In this document: positions 24,203 through 36,235 of the stretch, one piece after another
Numbering within the stretch: the first letter of the stretch is position 1
Layout: every line of letters begins with the position of its first letter
Assembly: GCA_016110215.1 (NCBI GenBank)
Contig: JADWQD010000004.1
Location: forward strand, 1,550,001 to 1,614,000
DNA length: 64,000 bases
Direction of reading: 5' to 3'
Source of the DNA: Capronia americana
Lineage: Eukaryota; Ascomycota; Eurotiomycetes; Chaetothyriales; Herpotrichiellaceae
Made by a program: the position numbers and the translations under genes
The notes under the pieces: generated by a model
What the model saw: the letters and a program-made list of their open reading frames with translations, nothing else
What the model was told of the DNA's origin: nothing
Databases searched by the model: none

Positions 24203-24598
24203 GTCATCCTATAGATGCTAATGTAGATACTGTAGGTAAACAAGCTTCCTCCAGGCTTCCTACGAGCGACAAGAGCCATCCTTGGACACATTAGGTGTCT
24301 TGGGGTGCTCCTTGCGGGAGTGGGAGTACTTCCCGCTGACGCTTAGGACTGCCGTGAGGACTTGCAGTACTTCTGCCGAGGGTGACCTAATAAACCTCAC
24401 GTGTCCCTCACATGTGCCTCACCCACAACTACTTTTGAGCTGGCTCACACCTACCTCATACCTCCTGTACACCCACCTAGCAGCTCTTTCACATCTCTTA
24501 TCTAGAGGTCCATCTTTCGTCAGGAGTTAATTGCTCGACGAGGTGGCGATGCCTCAAGGCGTACGCGTGGCCATCCATGTGTCAAATCACCCATCAGG
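24203..24598. other. Intergenic: 3' region of beta-mannosidase and promoter of the regulator
   Basis: About 400 bp with several CCTCAC/CTCACC hexamers near 24380-24430. No gene seen. Confidence 0.5.
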
Positions 24599-26766
24599 AT
24601 GTCTCTAGCGCCTACAGGCCCGGAACCAGCTCTGAACAAGCGAAAGCTGAACCGTGCGTGTATCGAATGCATGCGGCGTAAGATCCGCTGCGATGGTCTT
24701 CTCCCGTGCAATAACTGCCAATGGTATTGTGTTCAAGATCGATGCGCATACCGGCAAAGGAACAAGAGGACAAACCCATCCTGGAAGTGCGTGAAGTCAA
24801 ACGCGTCTATTGTGAGACTAACTGGTATCCCAGACTTGTTGAACAGTTAACAGAGGCTGTGGAAGCTCGCGATCAGATACTGGCAAAGCTCTTGCCATTG
24901 CTTGATTTCGACAGCATACCGGATTTATGTCGCGACGATATAGTCCAGCTCATTAGCAGTGAGCGCGACACCAAAGGCGTCCCACTTCAAGAGCATGGTC
25001 CCGACCCCCGCTCCCCTTCTGCTGACGGAAATGCGGCCGACGATGTTGAACATGAATGGGATGAGGCTGCCAGACAGCAAGACTACACTTCACCCATCGC
25101 CGACGACGTTAACGGTTTAGCTTTGAGCCAGGGAAATCGGTCATATTTGGGCACTTCGTCTATCAGTCCAGCGCTACGGTCAATTTTCGCGCTCTGTCCA
25201 ACCGCGAAGCAAGCTTTTCTCCGGCTCAGCAACACTCTGTCAAACAGTGCCGTCAGTGGCAAAGAGCATGTTGCTGCTGGAATATCGCAAAGCCCGCGAG
25301 ATACCACGCCGTTTGCTTCATCTTTTCCGGACCCACAGGAGCAGGTCGCAATTGACGCGTATTTCGACCAGGTGCATCCAATGGTGCCCATGGTCGACGA
25401 ACTTCGATTCCGCATTGAATTTAGAACCCAAGGACGAACTGACGATGCGTGGGTTGCTCTGTCGGGAATGGTCTTGGCTCTTGGGTCAATTGCCGCCGGA
25501 GACGATCGGTCGCATACCCGCTATCATGCACGTGTACAACAAGTCACCGGCCACACCGTCTTTGCCTCCGGGCATCTGGAGATGCTTCAAGCTCTGATAC
25601 TGCTCGGGGGATCGTACTTACACTACATCAATTCCCCCAATACTGCGTATTTGATATTGGGTACGGCGTTTCGAATGGCGACAGCTATGGCTCTTCATCG
25701 CGATCCAGCCGCGGTCCCTTCAAATTTTGGCCACGGCTCTGCTGGCGTAGGCTCTACCCTGGCAGTTGGCTACTCCTTAACTCGAATTGAACTGAGACGG
25801 AGGACCTGGTGGTGCCTGATTTGCAGTGATGCCTGGAGTGGTATACTGCTTGGTCGACCTTCCATGACCCGATGGGACCCTCTTACCATGGACACATGCA
25901 TGCCAAGCGACGAATCTGGCCAGCGGCCGAATATAGGCCACCCGTATCCTATGAAGGAAGGGGACCGGTCCGGTGCTTCACTGAGACTGAGCTCACAGTT
26001 CTGCAAGATTTCCTCAGAGATCGAGTATAGGTTGTCGCAACTGTCGCGCCTGTCTGCGCGTGAAGTCCTTGCTTTTGACAGTCAGCTGTTAGTGTTGGAA
26101 AAATCACGACCAAACATCTTCAAGTTCGGCACGGCGTGTCCTGAACGGGTACGGAATGTACGAGACACTATCTACCATCGGTTCCATATTGCACGCATTG
26201 TCATGTCCAGGCCTCACCTCCTCCGGCTGGCTGAAGACGCAGAATCGCACCTCTGGTTCACCAACGAAGACTGGCGTGTGGTCTCGATATGTCGAGGTGC
26301 AGCTTCCGAACTCATCAACAATATTAGCGCTACCCGGCCACGCACGCGAATATCCGTCTGGCATACCTCCTGGTATCTCTTCCAGGCCTGCATGATTCCA
26401 CTCTTGTCCATTGGCGTTAACGACAGACTTCCTGCTGGGGCGAAGCTCGACGACGCCTCCATCACCGGATACCGAGGGGAGCTCGAGAGAGCTGTACGCA
26501 CCTTCAAGGACATGGCGCCATGGACAAGGTCAACAGACAAGTACGGTGAAGTGATTGAAGCTTTGTATTCTGGGACTGTGCTCACGCCGGGGAATCAAGG
26601 CACGGCGTTGATAACGCAAGACAATACGGGTGTTTTCGGAGGTTTCACGGCTGTGGACTTGGGCAGTCCTCTCACCCTTGATCAGCAGACTCTCGAAATG
26701 TTCGACACGTTCCCGGACTGGTTCGACTACGAGCTCGTATTCGGAGTAGACCTGGAAGAGCAATGA
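24599..26766 (+). CDS. Zn2Cys6 transcription factor with fungal-specific TF domain, 706 aa
   Basis: Two exons, 24599-24786 and 24834-26766 (2121 nt); the intron has a GACTAAC branch site. The binuclear cluster is near residues 20-50: CIEC-x6-C-x5-CNNC-x8-C, with one extra Cys in the last loop. The dimerisation helix VEQLTEAVEARDQILAKLL follows. The middle-homology (PF04082) marks are YFDQVHPMVPMVDE, GTAFRMATAMALHRDPAAVP and RRRTWWCLICSDAWSGILLG. It is a nuclear DNA-binding regulator. It lies directly downstream of beta-mannosidase on the same strand, so it may control that gene and the sugar porter; this is inferred from position only. Confidence 0.85.
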
Positions 26767-26882
26767 AGAGATCGACGTCTCACTCGAGCGTGAAGACGCA
26801 CAGACGAAGGATGAAACCAGACCGTTGAAGGGCCCGAATGCCCGTGTCCAATAAGACACCACTCTCCGAATTATGATCAACT

Positions 26883-28778
26883 TCATATCAGATTCACGCT
26901 GGGTCCACCATACCTTGGGCCAACTCCCAGCTCGCTGATCCGCACGGCTCGCTCTTTCTTGTCCTCATATTCGCTCCCGAATGCAGGAAGCAGTCCAACG
27001 CAACGATGCCGAGGCTTCGGATATTCTCCTGGCCTCGTGATGACCATGTGTTCAAAGTCGATGCGGAAGTTGGATGGTTGAGGATGCGCGATATGGAAGA
27101 GGCTGTGACACTCGACTGGTTCGTCGAGCCACAGATTATTCAACGATTCTTCGACCCTCACAAAATCAAGATCCAGAACTTCTGATTTGGACAATAGCCC
27201 AAGGAGTTCATGCTTGCCAACGACGACAATGACAGGCTCCAAGACCTCCATCGACCATTCGTATGCGCTGATTCCTATTCCGCAGCAGATGAGAGCGGCT
27301 AAACGCAACAAAGGCTCCGCATAGTTGAGTGGGTTGGCTCTGACGAGGTCACGTTTGAAAGAATCGTAATCCATGCGAGCCCCTCCGTCGTTCACTATTC
27401 CAATGGCCATAAGATGCAAAAATTGCAGTGCGTTCTCAAAACAAGAGTCCCCATCTATGTCGGTTGTAAACTTGTTGTGGTCGGCCCAGGCGGCCAGTGG
27501 GCTCAATTCGCCTTTCAGAGCGAAACCCCATGCCGGTCGTGAGAAGATGATGGCCTTCTCCAGGATATCAAGGACTTCCGCCATGTCACCTGGCCGGATT
27601 GTGCGAATATCCACCGGTCCGAAATCGAGTCCCAAAGCTACATCCGAGTCATCCCGTGGAGCGCCTTCTGTCGCTAGCCCGAACAACTTTACCAAATCTC
27701 CCAGGGATTTGGGCACCGGTATGTTCGAGGTGGCCAGGGTGTTCGTATCTTCGCCCACCATACCACCCGTAATCTTTGGCAGCACTGCTCGATTGGCTTC
27801 GCGAGCTTGAATGAAGCAATCTTTGAAAAGACGCGGGAAGGCACCACCCGGCTCGTTGTCCATCTTTCGCACATCTTCTGGCCGCGGGGGAGTGTACCAG
27901 TCATATTGGGACATGGTGCAGAGAATGAGATCCCTCACCTTCGAAGCCCCACGGATGCTGTTGCTCTGGGTCACAAATTCGGCTCCAATTCCGGAGGAGA
28001 ATGGTGAACGGACTGAAACACTTCGTGCGACCGTGCCATTGTTCAAGACAGCCCGCACAAAGGAGAGCTGCTCATCCGCAGAACTGCTGCCGGCCCGTCC
28101 GTACGAAGCCCACCCACGACTCAATGTCCACAGGCGGTCAATATAGGCTATCGCTCGATGCATCTCTGGATAGATGGTCTTGAAGCTCACCTCTTTCCTC
28201 ACAACTCTTTCCTCACAACTCACGAATTGAAGGTGGTTTGACAATATAGCCTCTTGTAAAGGCCAGAGTCGCTCCAGGATCCCTTCGTAGAAGGCGTCGG
28301 AACGATGTTCTTCTCTCAAGTGATGTGCCCATCGTTGCACTGCAGGATTATAGGCAGCCCAGCTTGGCAGCTGGCCGATGACCGCCGCACAACAGGTCTT
28401 GAACCCGAGCCCATCTCTTATGACGATGGTCTTCTTCGCGCGATTGAAGATGTCGGGAAACACAGTCGTCATCTTAATGCGGTTCTCCACGCTCTTAATA
28501 TCCTCGCCCTGGTCAACACATATGACATCCATCCAGAAATAGGCATCCCCGACCAGGCTGATAAGGCTTTGTTCCAGGAACCGCGCCTTCGACTCCGAGA
28601 CAATGATTTGGAAGGGAATGCCCGCGACGTCTCTCCAGGCATATTCTCCGGGTGCGCCCCAGACGTGCGAGAAGGCGATGTACTCGGTCTTGCGAAAGTC
28701 GATTTCCTCTCGCACCAGCGTGCCGGAAACGAACCGGCACATCACGACTCGCCCAACCTGCTCTGCACGTTCAGACAT
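26883..28778 (-). CDS. HET-domain protein (heterokaryon incompatibility type), 631 aa
   Basis: Single exon. The HET marks are YIAFSHVWG (residues 33-41), YFWMDVICVDQ (about 80-90) and an RAKKTIVIRDG strand, then WPLQEAILSNHLQFVSCEE further on. In fungi such domains trigger cell death on non-self recognition; here the recognition partner is unknown. The C-terminal 300 residues have no domain I recognise. The 3' end lies 117 bp from the end of the regulator (tail to tail). Confidence 0.85.
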   Translation of the reverse strand: MSERAEQVGRVVMCRFVSGTLVREEIDFRKTEYIAFSHVWGAPGEYAWRDVAGIPFQIIVSESKARFLEQSLISLVGDAYFWMDVICVDQGEDIKSVENRIKMTTVFPDIFNRAKKTIVIRDGLGFKTCCAAVIGQLPSWAAYNPAVQRWAHHLREEHRSDAFYEGILERLWPLQEAILSNHLQFVSCEERVVRKEVSFKTIYPEMHRAIAYIDRLWTLSRGWASYGRAGSSSADEQLSFVRAVLNNGTVARSVSVRSPFSSGIGAEFVTQSNSIRGASKVRDLILCTMSQYDWYTPPRPEDVRKMDNEPGGAFPRLFKDCFIQAREANRAVLPKITGGMVGEDTNTLATSNIPVPKSLGDLVKLFGLATEGAPRDDSDVALGLDFGPVDIRTIRPGDMAEVLDILEKAIIFSRPAWGFALKGELSPLAAWADHNKFTTDIDGDSCFENALQFLHLMAIGIVNDGGARMDYDSFKRDLVRANPLNYAEPLLRLAALICCGIGISAYEWSMEVLEPVIVVVGKHELLGLLSKSEVLDLDFVRVEESLNNLWLDEPVECHSLFHIAHPQPSNFRIDFEHMVITRPGEYPKPRHRCVGLLPAFGSEYEDKKERAVRISELGVGPRYGGPSVNLI

Positions 28779-29934
28779 AGCGAACGGTTGTGTCGTCTGG
28801 CTGGGGCAGCAAAGGGCGCTGCAGTAGAAAAGGATCAGAAATTTGATATTCAGGACAGACTGTTGCCTTTAGAGCCCAGCATGGCCGTGTAGCGACGTCC
28901 AGGGACAGTCTCGTATTCAACAAGCGGGGTATTCAACCATTCGTTCGGGCGGCCACGGCCTTCCTCGCGTTTCTCTTCCTTGAAGGCGTCGAAATAAGGT
29001 GAGCGAGGTCGGTTCACTTCTCTAGGGCTGGTCGCAAAAGACTGCTGTTAAGATGTCCGAATAAGTCTAATCCGAACTGCACGGTCCCTGCCATCAGCAG
29101 CATCGCGCCTCGTGTTGTTGGTAGGTGTGTTGGCACGCTGTTCTTGGCAACGAAATGGGAGGAATATCTGTCCCGAGCTCTCCTTCTCCCTCCCTCTCAC
29201 CGTCGCACTCACCCCGCCCACCTTGACACTTACCCAGGTCACCCTTCACACTCACCCTTCATCCTGGACATCTCCACCGCGTCCAGCGCCGACGAGGATC
29301 CAGAATCAGCGGCGGACCAATCGTTCCCCCTTCAACGCCTTTCTCTAGGCTCACACATCTTTGTAGTGTCCGCCGTTAGTCTCTGCCTCGGCAGCGCAGC
29401 AAAGATGGACCACCGAGAAAACGGGCCCGACGCAGCGACCTCGTTAGCAAACGTATTGAATATAGAAGTAGGGTAGACAAAAGGCTGTAAATTTGCCGTT
29501 TTGTGCCCTTCATGGGAATGCCGCTTGCGATCTTTGTCTCGGTGAGTGTCTCTCAACCTCTGCCTTGATTATCCTATGCGATTGTGTACATTATTAAATT
29601 GGGAGCGAATAAGGATGCGGTGGCCCTCGTTTCAGAGCATGGAATACGTCTCAAAATATTGGCTTAACAGTACGAATTAGAGGAAGACGATCTTCGTCCG
29701 GGAAATGTCAAGCCTTGCGCAAGGTTCAAGTGTCATCTATTGAGGGCCAATGCAAACGGGCACCTCCCTGCTCTACAGTCCCTCAGTCTGGTACAAAATC
29801 CCTCAGGTCTCACCACGCCAAACCATTGCCGTATTTCTGGGCCGGCGTCTTCCCAACTCTGTTTGACGTCGGCGTTGGGAAAGTGAAACATTGTCGTCTC
29901 TTCTTGGGTCCCCTTCGGATGCACGATTGTTCCA
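28779..29934. other. Intergenic region upstream of the HET gene
   Basis: About 1.15 kb between the HET start and the 3' end of the second sugar porter, both minus strand. Several CTCACC-like hexamers occur at 29200-29265. One 110-aa frame (29144-29476) has no recognisable domain and is not called. Confidence 0.5.
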
Positions 29935-31717
29935 TCACGTAGAGCTGACCGGTTGTTTTACATGTTTCTCTGACTGCGTCCCAGCATCAACCTCCTCGAT
30001 GGTCTCCTCTTGCACCTGCACCTTTTCGTCGAGCCGCGTTGGTTCGATCGAGTCGCCAAAGAGCTCGCCAATGTCCTCGAGGGAAAGTCCCTTGGTCTCC
30101 GGGAACCAGAAGAACACGGTGAGGGTGATGAGAGTGGTGACGACGATGAATACAATGTAGTATTTCCATCCGATGCTGGCGAAAGCGGTCGGAGCGGCTT
30201 GCAGGAAGATAATGGTGGCGATAAAGAGGCCGGAAATCGAGACAGCAAGCCCCTTGGCCCGGACCGGTGTGGGGAATATCTCGGCGGCGTAGATGTACGA
30301 GGTTGCGTCACAGCAGCATGAGAAAAAGGTTATGTGCAAGAAGAGGAAGAAGACGGCGGCGCCCGCGACACCCCGGTCGCCGGTTCGCTGGAAAATAGAC
30401 ACCGTGATGCATTCGCCGATGAGGGCGAGGATCGTGCCAGAGAAGCCGAAGACTGGTGAGAGATCCGTTAGTTTGGGGGATAGGGACACTGCTAGATGGT
30501 GGGGACTCACCCAGCAACCGAGTACGGCCAACTCTATCGACGATCAAGGCATTGATGTAGTTACCGAAGGGACAGACAGTGATCCACCCGCTTTGGATGA
30601 GCAGCTGTTGGACGGTATCGAATCCCAAGGAGGAATAAAGCGAGGGACCATAATCTGGAAGGAGGCCCACGTCAGCAATCGAGGATTTCCCAAAAGCACT
30701 GAGAACCGGGGGGGCGACCTACTGTTAATGACCAGTGTTGCCGTTCCCTGGCAGCCAAACAAGGCGAGGAAGCCCACGATGCACCGCTTTCGCATAGAAG
30801 GCTTTCTCCAGAGGTCGATAAACGACAGCACTTCCAGCCTTTCGTGCAGAATCTGGCCTTGCAGGAGATTGAACTCTGCTCGGATGGCCAGATCATCGCT
30901 GATGATGTCGTCGGTTCTCTCAGCTCGGACCGCCTTGAACGACCTGTACGCCTCGTCGACACGGTCACGATCGAGGAGCCAGCGGGGCGATTCGGGCAAG
31001 AACAAGACTCCAAGGGCCAGGAACAACGGGGGGAAGCACTGGATGGCCAGGGGCAATCGCCATTGTGCGCCGCTGGCATTGACAAAGTAGAAACCCAGGC
31101 CGATCCAGCTCGCCGCGGCATAACCCACGCAGATCAAGACGCCATGCATGCCCACGAGCCATCCCCGAATTCGAGGGGGTGCGATTTCGGACTGGTAAAG
31201 AGGTACGAGCGTGACGAGCCCACCTAGACGAGATTCAGCTTGATGGGATTGCTGGTGCCATGCGTGCTTCGCATGGCACCAGGAGAGAACCTACCTATTC
31301 CCCAGCCGGTGACGAATCTCATGGCAATGTACATGCCGATGTCGACGCTCCCTGCTTGGAGGGCGCCTCCAATGACAGTGATGACGGCATTCAGCAGCAG
31401 TGCCTTCCTCCGACCCAGCCAGTCCGGGAACTTGGTGCAAGAGAGGGCCCCGAATAGGCCGCCGGTCTGGAACAGGCCATTGATGGCGCCGGTCAACTGA
31501 GTGGCATTCGATCGAGTGTCGAGTTCGAAGTAGGTGATGAAGGAGGGTTGTCCCAGCGTGGTCGCGATGATGCTGGCGCTGTACCCGTAGGTCAAAGAGC
31601 CCAAGGCGACGAAGAGCACAATCTAACGAGGACACTGGGTCAGAATACATTTTCATCTCTCGCCGTCCGGAGCGGACCACTTACCAAAAGGCGGATGGCG
31701 GAGGGAGACAGGGCCAT
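29935..31717 (-). CDS. MFS sugar porter, 507 aa
   Basis: Five exons: 31685-31717, 31295-31622, 30723-31223, 30511-30654 and 29935-30452 (1524 nt). Sugar-porter marks in order: GSLTYGYSASIIATTLGQP, FPDWLGRRKALLLNAVITV, GWGIGGGLVTLVPLYQSEIA, PPRIRGWLVG, LFLPESPRWLLDRDRVDEA, VDRVGRTRLLG and FPETKGLSLEDIGELFGD. Twelve transmembrane helices are expected. The substrate cannot be read from sequence. It stands at the edge of the catabolic cluster and may import its substrate (inference). Intron 2 (71 nt) contains a perfect 13-bp stem-loop. The start at 31717 gives a short 11-residue first exon. Confidence 0.85.
31252..31282. repeat. Perfect inverted repeat (13-bp arms, 5-nt loop) inside an intron
   Basis: Arms CTGGTGCCATGCG and CGCATGGCACCAG around the loop TGCTT, entirely within the 71-nt second intron (31224-31294) of the minus-strand sugar porter. 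Confidence 0.9.
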
Positions 31718-32697
31718 GATGAGCGAGTAGAGGCGGTCTGCCCAAAACAAAGAGTGGTAGGTGTACTGGTTGTATTTGAGGCCTCCGGTTCAAGACTGGA
31801 GTAAACCTGGGGTGTCCATATGGGGATCTGGGGAAGGGAGACTTTTAAAAAGAGAGATATGAGAGCGACGTCGGCTCAGACGCCGTCACGCTGTGGCCGG
31901 TCTCCTTCGTTGTCTCCTTTTTGCGGATCGCAAATCTAGCTTCAGACCTTCTGGCACTTCCTCGTAGGCCATCGGCGAACACCCGCTACTGTGGATCGGA
32001 ACCGCCATCATTCTCGGTGTCGATTCAGTCGAGCCCCGTCCAAGCTGATGTGAAAACCCGCTTGAGGGCGAGTGGGTTGTGGCACGAACGGCTCTCGTTT
32101 TGCGGCGGAACCGGAGGACCCCGCCGTGGGCGGAGCACTGGAAACAAAGTTTTGCTGATAGAGTCCTCGGCGGCAGGTCCTGGGTGTGGACCTGGCGTTA
32201 TCCAGATCAGCATCATGGCGCGGCTCTTTGCACCGAACAGCGTGTGAAGAAAGATGCAGAGATGAATGGCTCGTTCACCCTTTTTTTTTACGGGCGGAAC
32301 GGAGACCGAGGGCAGCACGGCGGTGGGGAGGGGGGGTTTCTCACCTTCTCCCTCGCCGAATATCACCTCGAGGGCGCGGGGCGTTGCTAGCTTCTCCAGG
32401 CCTGGTCATGAAGTTGTCGGCGTGAGCACCGCCACGGTCGGCGCGCCGCCCGATGTTCTTACGCCTCGACTCCTTCTCGCCTTTTGGCCTCAACAATGAA
32501 CCTCCCCACTTATTCCGGGTATTCAAGGCCCTCAAGCCATTGAGAGTGAGCCCCCGGCTGGGGTGGTCGGAGGGGAACCCCGAGCACGGGGAAACCATCT
32601 TTATTGATGTGCAAGGTGTGTGGTATCCTATTCGACGCGGCGACGCCACCCATAGGATACCTTAGCAAAGCAAAGCCTCGTTCGTGTCTCTCCGACA
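31718..32697. other. Intergenic region between sugar porter and cyclase-family gene
   Basis: About 1 kb with a T9-10 run near 32280 and a G-rich stretch at 32320-32340. It must include the sugar porter promoter. The overlapping frames here have no domain support. Confidence 0.5.
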
Positions 32698-33879
32698 TCA
32701 AAAGATGGCTACGGCATTTGGAGGACTCCCTACCCCACCAGGAACGTTCAGGGGCATGCTGGTCACGAAGAAGGTCCATCGTTGCTGTCTCTTGCACTCC
32801 TCGGCCAGAGCTTCCAGGTCGAAGAGCTCCCCAATCGGCAACCCAAAGCCTGAGAGGATGACTTCGTGCATGCGGTATTGCTCACCGGAGTCCCCGAGAC
32901 CGGCGCTCCAGGCCTCGAAGCCGGGGCTGTCTGCGGCCACGGCTGCGAAGTGAGTGTTCCACAGCCAGCGCAATGATTCCTCGGAGCCTTCGAGCCCCGG
33001 ATAATGATATTCCGGCTGAGCCATCTGACTCGTCAGGGCGTCCAATGGCATAGTTTGATATCGATGGAGAAAGCCTGGGGCAGGATTTGAAGCCGTCAGC
33101 ATGTGGGAGATGTCTGTGGGCGCAAGCGAGAACACTACCTGTTCGTAGAAGGAGAACGTCTCCCGTCTGGAATTGGATTCCTTTCTCCTTTGCGATGGCC
33201 TCGATTTCGGACACGGGGATCTTGTGGTAGAGCCATGGGTCGTAGTTTGGGTCCCCTCGTTCGGTGACATACGAGTAATGATCAATCAGGACGCCCCGTC
33301 CCACAATCCCTCGCTTTGTCCACTCTGCCAACATGAGGATTCGCATTTTCCTCGGGGGCTGAAACGATAGCAGGGAGTGCCTACCTACCATGAATCCCAT
33401 TCCGTGCCGAAGTGCCACTGCGTACCTCGTCTTGCGTGACCCCATTGTAGAATCGTCCGTCTGGGAATGACCAGTGTCGGAAGCCGTCCCACTGACTACT
33501 CGTCTGAGTATTGAATTCGAGTTTGTCGTCCTGGATTGATTGCACGAAGGGAGTTAGTTAGTGCTCTAGACCACTGACCATTGGCCAACCAACCCACATT
33601 GATAAAATCCCCAATGCTGAAAATCTCGTGCTTCAACTTGGTTCTGTAGAATGGCGGCACCTTCATCTGGTCCAGGCCCCAGTTCAGTCCGACCGAAACG
33701 CCGGTCCTGATTTCATTGGCCGCCGTATGGGCGACACGCTCGGGCGTCAAGTGATTGAGACATCCTAGTTGATCGTCCTGGCCGAAAAGAAACCATGCCG
33801 AATGAGGCGGATGAGAAGCATCCAGAGGGAGATCATCAAACTGGGGCAGCTTCACCTGCTTGTAGGTCTGGTCAGCCAT
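32698..33879 (-). CDS. Cyclase-family metal hydrolase (PF04199, kynurenine-formamidase-like), 327 aa
   Basis: Four exons: 33598-33879, 33426-33530, 33139-33358 and 32698-33074 (984 nt). Begins MADQTYKQVKLPQFDDLP. Typical fungal blocks are GQDDQLGCLNHLTPERVA, FNTQTSSQWDGFRHWSFP (metal/substrate region), KRGIVGRGVLIDHYSY, KGIQFQTGDVLLLRTG and LPLDALTSQMAQPEYHYPGL. The end is TFFVTSMPLNVPGGVGSP. The family hydrolyses or cyclises amides and lactams (kynurenine formamidase and isatin hydrolase are relatives), usually with Mn or Zn. The actual substrate here is unknown. No signal peptide. It is followed in the cluster by an aldehyde dehydrogenase on the same strand, 482 bp upstream. Confidence 0.85.
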
Positions 33880-34361
33880 GGTGTAACCAATAAATCTTTT
33901 GATGATGAACTCGGGCTTCCTGGGCTGGTATTTCAATCCAAAACAGACCAGAGGCATGTACACAAGCCGAGCAGAATTAGGGTCTCGGATTCCTGGCCGC
34001 CGGACGACCCACCCAGCCTCCACCGACCGGATCGAAATGCGCGTCACTTTGCGGACTTGAGACTTGAGACATTGGATATGACAATCACCAACAATCATCA
34101 ACGAGTTTCGCATTGGCGGTGCCTTACCACCGCATAATTTTATACATGGCAAGGCTTGGCAGGCCGGGGCTCACGAGGCTGAACATCCTGTGCCACCCCC
34201 TTGGTGGAAGGGCTGGGACAGGTTGTATCTTTTCTTTAGCTAACGAACCGTTCTATCCAGTCCCTCAGAACACCCTAGATGTTGCTCTCACGAGTTCATG
34301 CTGTTTTCGTGCGTTAGCGTTGGTTTCCAGGTCTCTCGTCACGCCACTCGAGTACCCAGAC
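33880..34361. other. Intergenic: cyclase promoter and ALDH 3' region
   Basis: 482 bp between two minus-strand genes. No gene seen. Confidence 0.5.
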
Positions 34362-36235
34362 TTACTTGATCAGCACCGTCTTTGGCTCTGTGAAAGATCG
34401 CAAGGCCTGTTCCAACCACCAGAAGTTAGCCTGCCTGCGCTGGTGAAAAACACTCCACAGCTTGCGAGTGGAAAGAAAGCTCACGTATTCGCCGAACTCT
34501 CTGCCGATGCCAGACGATTTTCTCCCTCCAAACGGGACCTGGATGCTCATTTGAGAGATGCAATTGATACCACAGACCCCAGAATCAATCTTGCTAGACA
34601 CCCTCAGCGCCCGATTGATGTCTCTGGTGAAAACCCCCGCCATCAGCCCATACTCTGTGTCATTTGCCAGCCGGAGCACCTCTTCCTCGGTCTCAAACGT
34701 CCGAATGACTGCGACCGGTCCAAACACTTCGGTCTTGTAGATTTCCGCGTCCGGCTTGGGATGCAGAAATACGGCCGGTTTCATGAAGCAGCCGTCAGGG
34801 CCGTGCCTGACGCCTCCAACGACGAGTTCGGCCTCGGTCTTGCCTTGCTCGATCATCGCTTGGACTTTATCGAAACTGGCTGCATCGGCCAGAGGCCCCA
34901 GCGTCGTTCGGGGATCTTGCGGGTCACCTAGTTGCGAAGCCGCTGCCTCCATCCGCTGGCTATAAGCTTCGATAAACCTGGCCGCGATCGATTTTTGAAC
35001 GTAGACTCGCGACGCTGCAACGCAGACCTGGCCGGACCGAGCCAGGATCCCGTTAATGGTCCTGAGATGGCATATTATTAGCCTTTTGTTTTCGCACATG
35101 TTCGGGTGCTCGGACTTCCTACATACCATGTAAGGGCATTCTCAATATTCGCGTCTTCAAAAATAACAGCCGGACTTTTGCCCCCTGGCGGTCCTCTAGT
35201 GAGCGAAGTTGATTCTCTCTTAACAAGGGAAGCTCTTACCAAGCTCCAAGGTAACTCTTTTGAGGTTGCTCGCAGCCGCCGCGATCTGAATCTTCTTCCC
35301 CGTCGCAATACTGCCCGTGAAGCTTATCTGTTGTTGGTGTTCACTAAATTCAGCGAAGCGTTCCCTCCTGGAACTCAACCGGGAAAGAAATATATATTCA
35401 TACCTTCCTCACACGCATGTGTTGGGCGAAGAGGGCCCCGGTTCGACCATCGCCGCACACCACCTGCACCACACCCTTCGGAAAGCCGGCTTGCTCAAAC
35501 AAGGGAGCCAGGGCCAAGGATCCAAAGGGAGATTTCTCCGAAGGCTTGATGATCAACACATTGCCCGTTGCGAGACATGGTGCCGCTTTGATGATGAATG
35601 ACGCTACCGGAGAGTTGTACGGGTTGATTCCCACGCACACGCTGCCCTCGTCAGCAATGCTACAATTGCCCCCTGTGGTGATCGTCCAGATCATGACCGG
35701 ATAACTCACCCCAAAGGCTCGTGGCGCACCAGTTTGACGAACCCATCGTCTGCTGGAAAGTAGTCTCCTCTTTGCTTGTCCGTCCACCCGGCTGTTTTTC
35801 ACAGATCAGATACATAGAACCCTTCGCCCCATAGAGTGCAGCCCTTGCGTACGTACCATAGTATAGCAGATTATTTTTGATATAAGTCTTCTCACGTGTC
35901 GGAATGAGGGAAACTGGATTCCCTGTGGTCATTGAATCCAGGGTCAGGATGTCAACCAGGTGGTCTTCCAGCAGGTCAGCGAGCTTGCGGAGACACTCTG
36001 ATCGTTGTGCGGCCGTGAAGTTGCTCCATGGTCCGGTGAAAGCTTCCTCGGCCGCCGCAACCGCTGCGTCGACGTCCTCAGGTCCGCCGATGGGGACCGC
36101 ATCGGCCACGATTGTATCATCCTTGGGATTTCGTAACGTGTATGTTTCCTCGCAGATCGGCTTGACGTATCGACCGTTGATGTAAAACCAAGTCAGGTCC
36201 TTGGGCTTTGGAGTTGGGAAAATTGCTCCTGCCAT
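34362..36235 (-). CDS. NAD(P)-dependent aldehyde dehydrogenase, 514 aa
   Basis: Six exons: 35857-36235, 35710-35791, 35404-35641, 35240-35327, 35127-35184 and 34362-35061 (1545 nt). Oxidises an aldehyde to the acid. ALDH marks: FYINGRYVKP, INPYNSPVASFIIKAAPCLA, NVLIIKPSEKSP, ISFTGSIATGKK (cofactor), LELGGKSPAVIFEDAN with the general base about Glu261, and SGQVCVAASRVYV with the nucleophile about Cys295. The end is VPFGGRKSSGIGREFGEY. The spacing Glu to Cys is 34 residues, as in the classic family. The last 25 residues are a divergent tail. The substrate is unknown. It is divergent from a zinc alcohol dehydrogenase, so the pair may convert alcohol to aldehyde to acid. Confidence 0.9.

Noticed and set aside
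29144..29476. 110-aa plus-strand frame
   Set aside because: Pro/His-rich, no domain, no conserved-looking block; it could be an unrecognised small gene but is not supportable.
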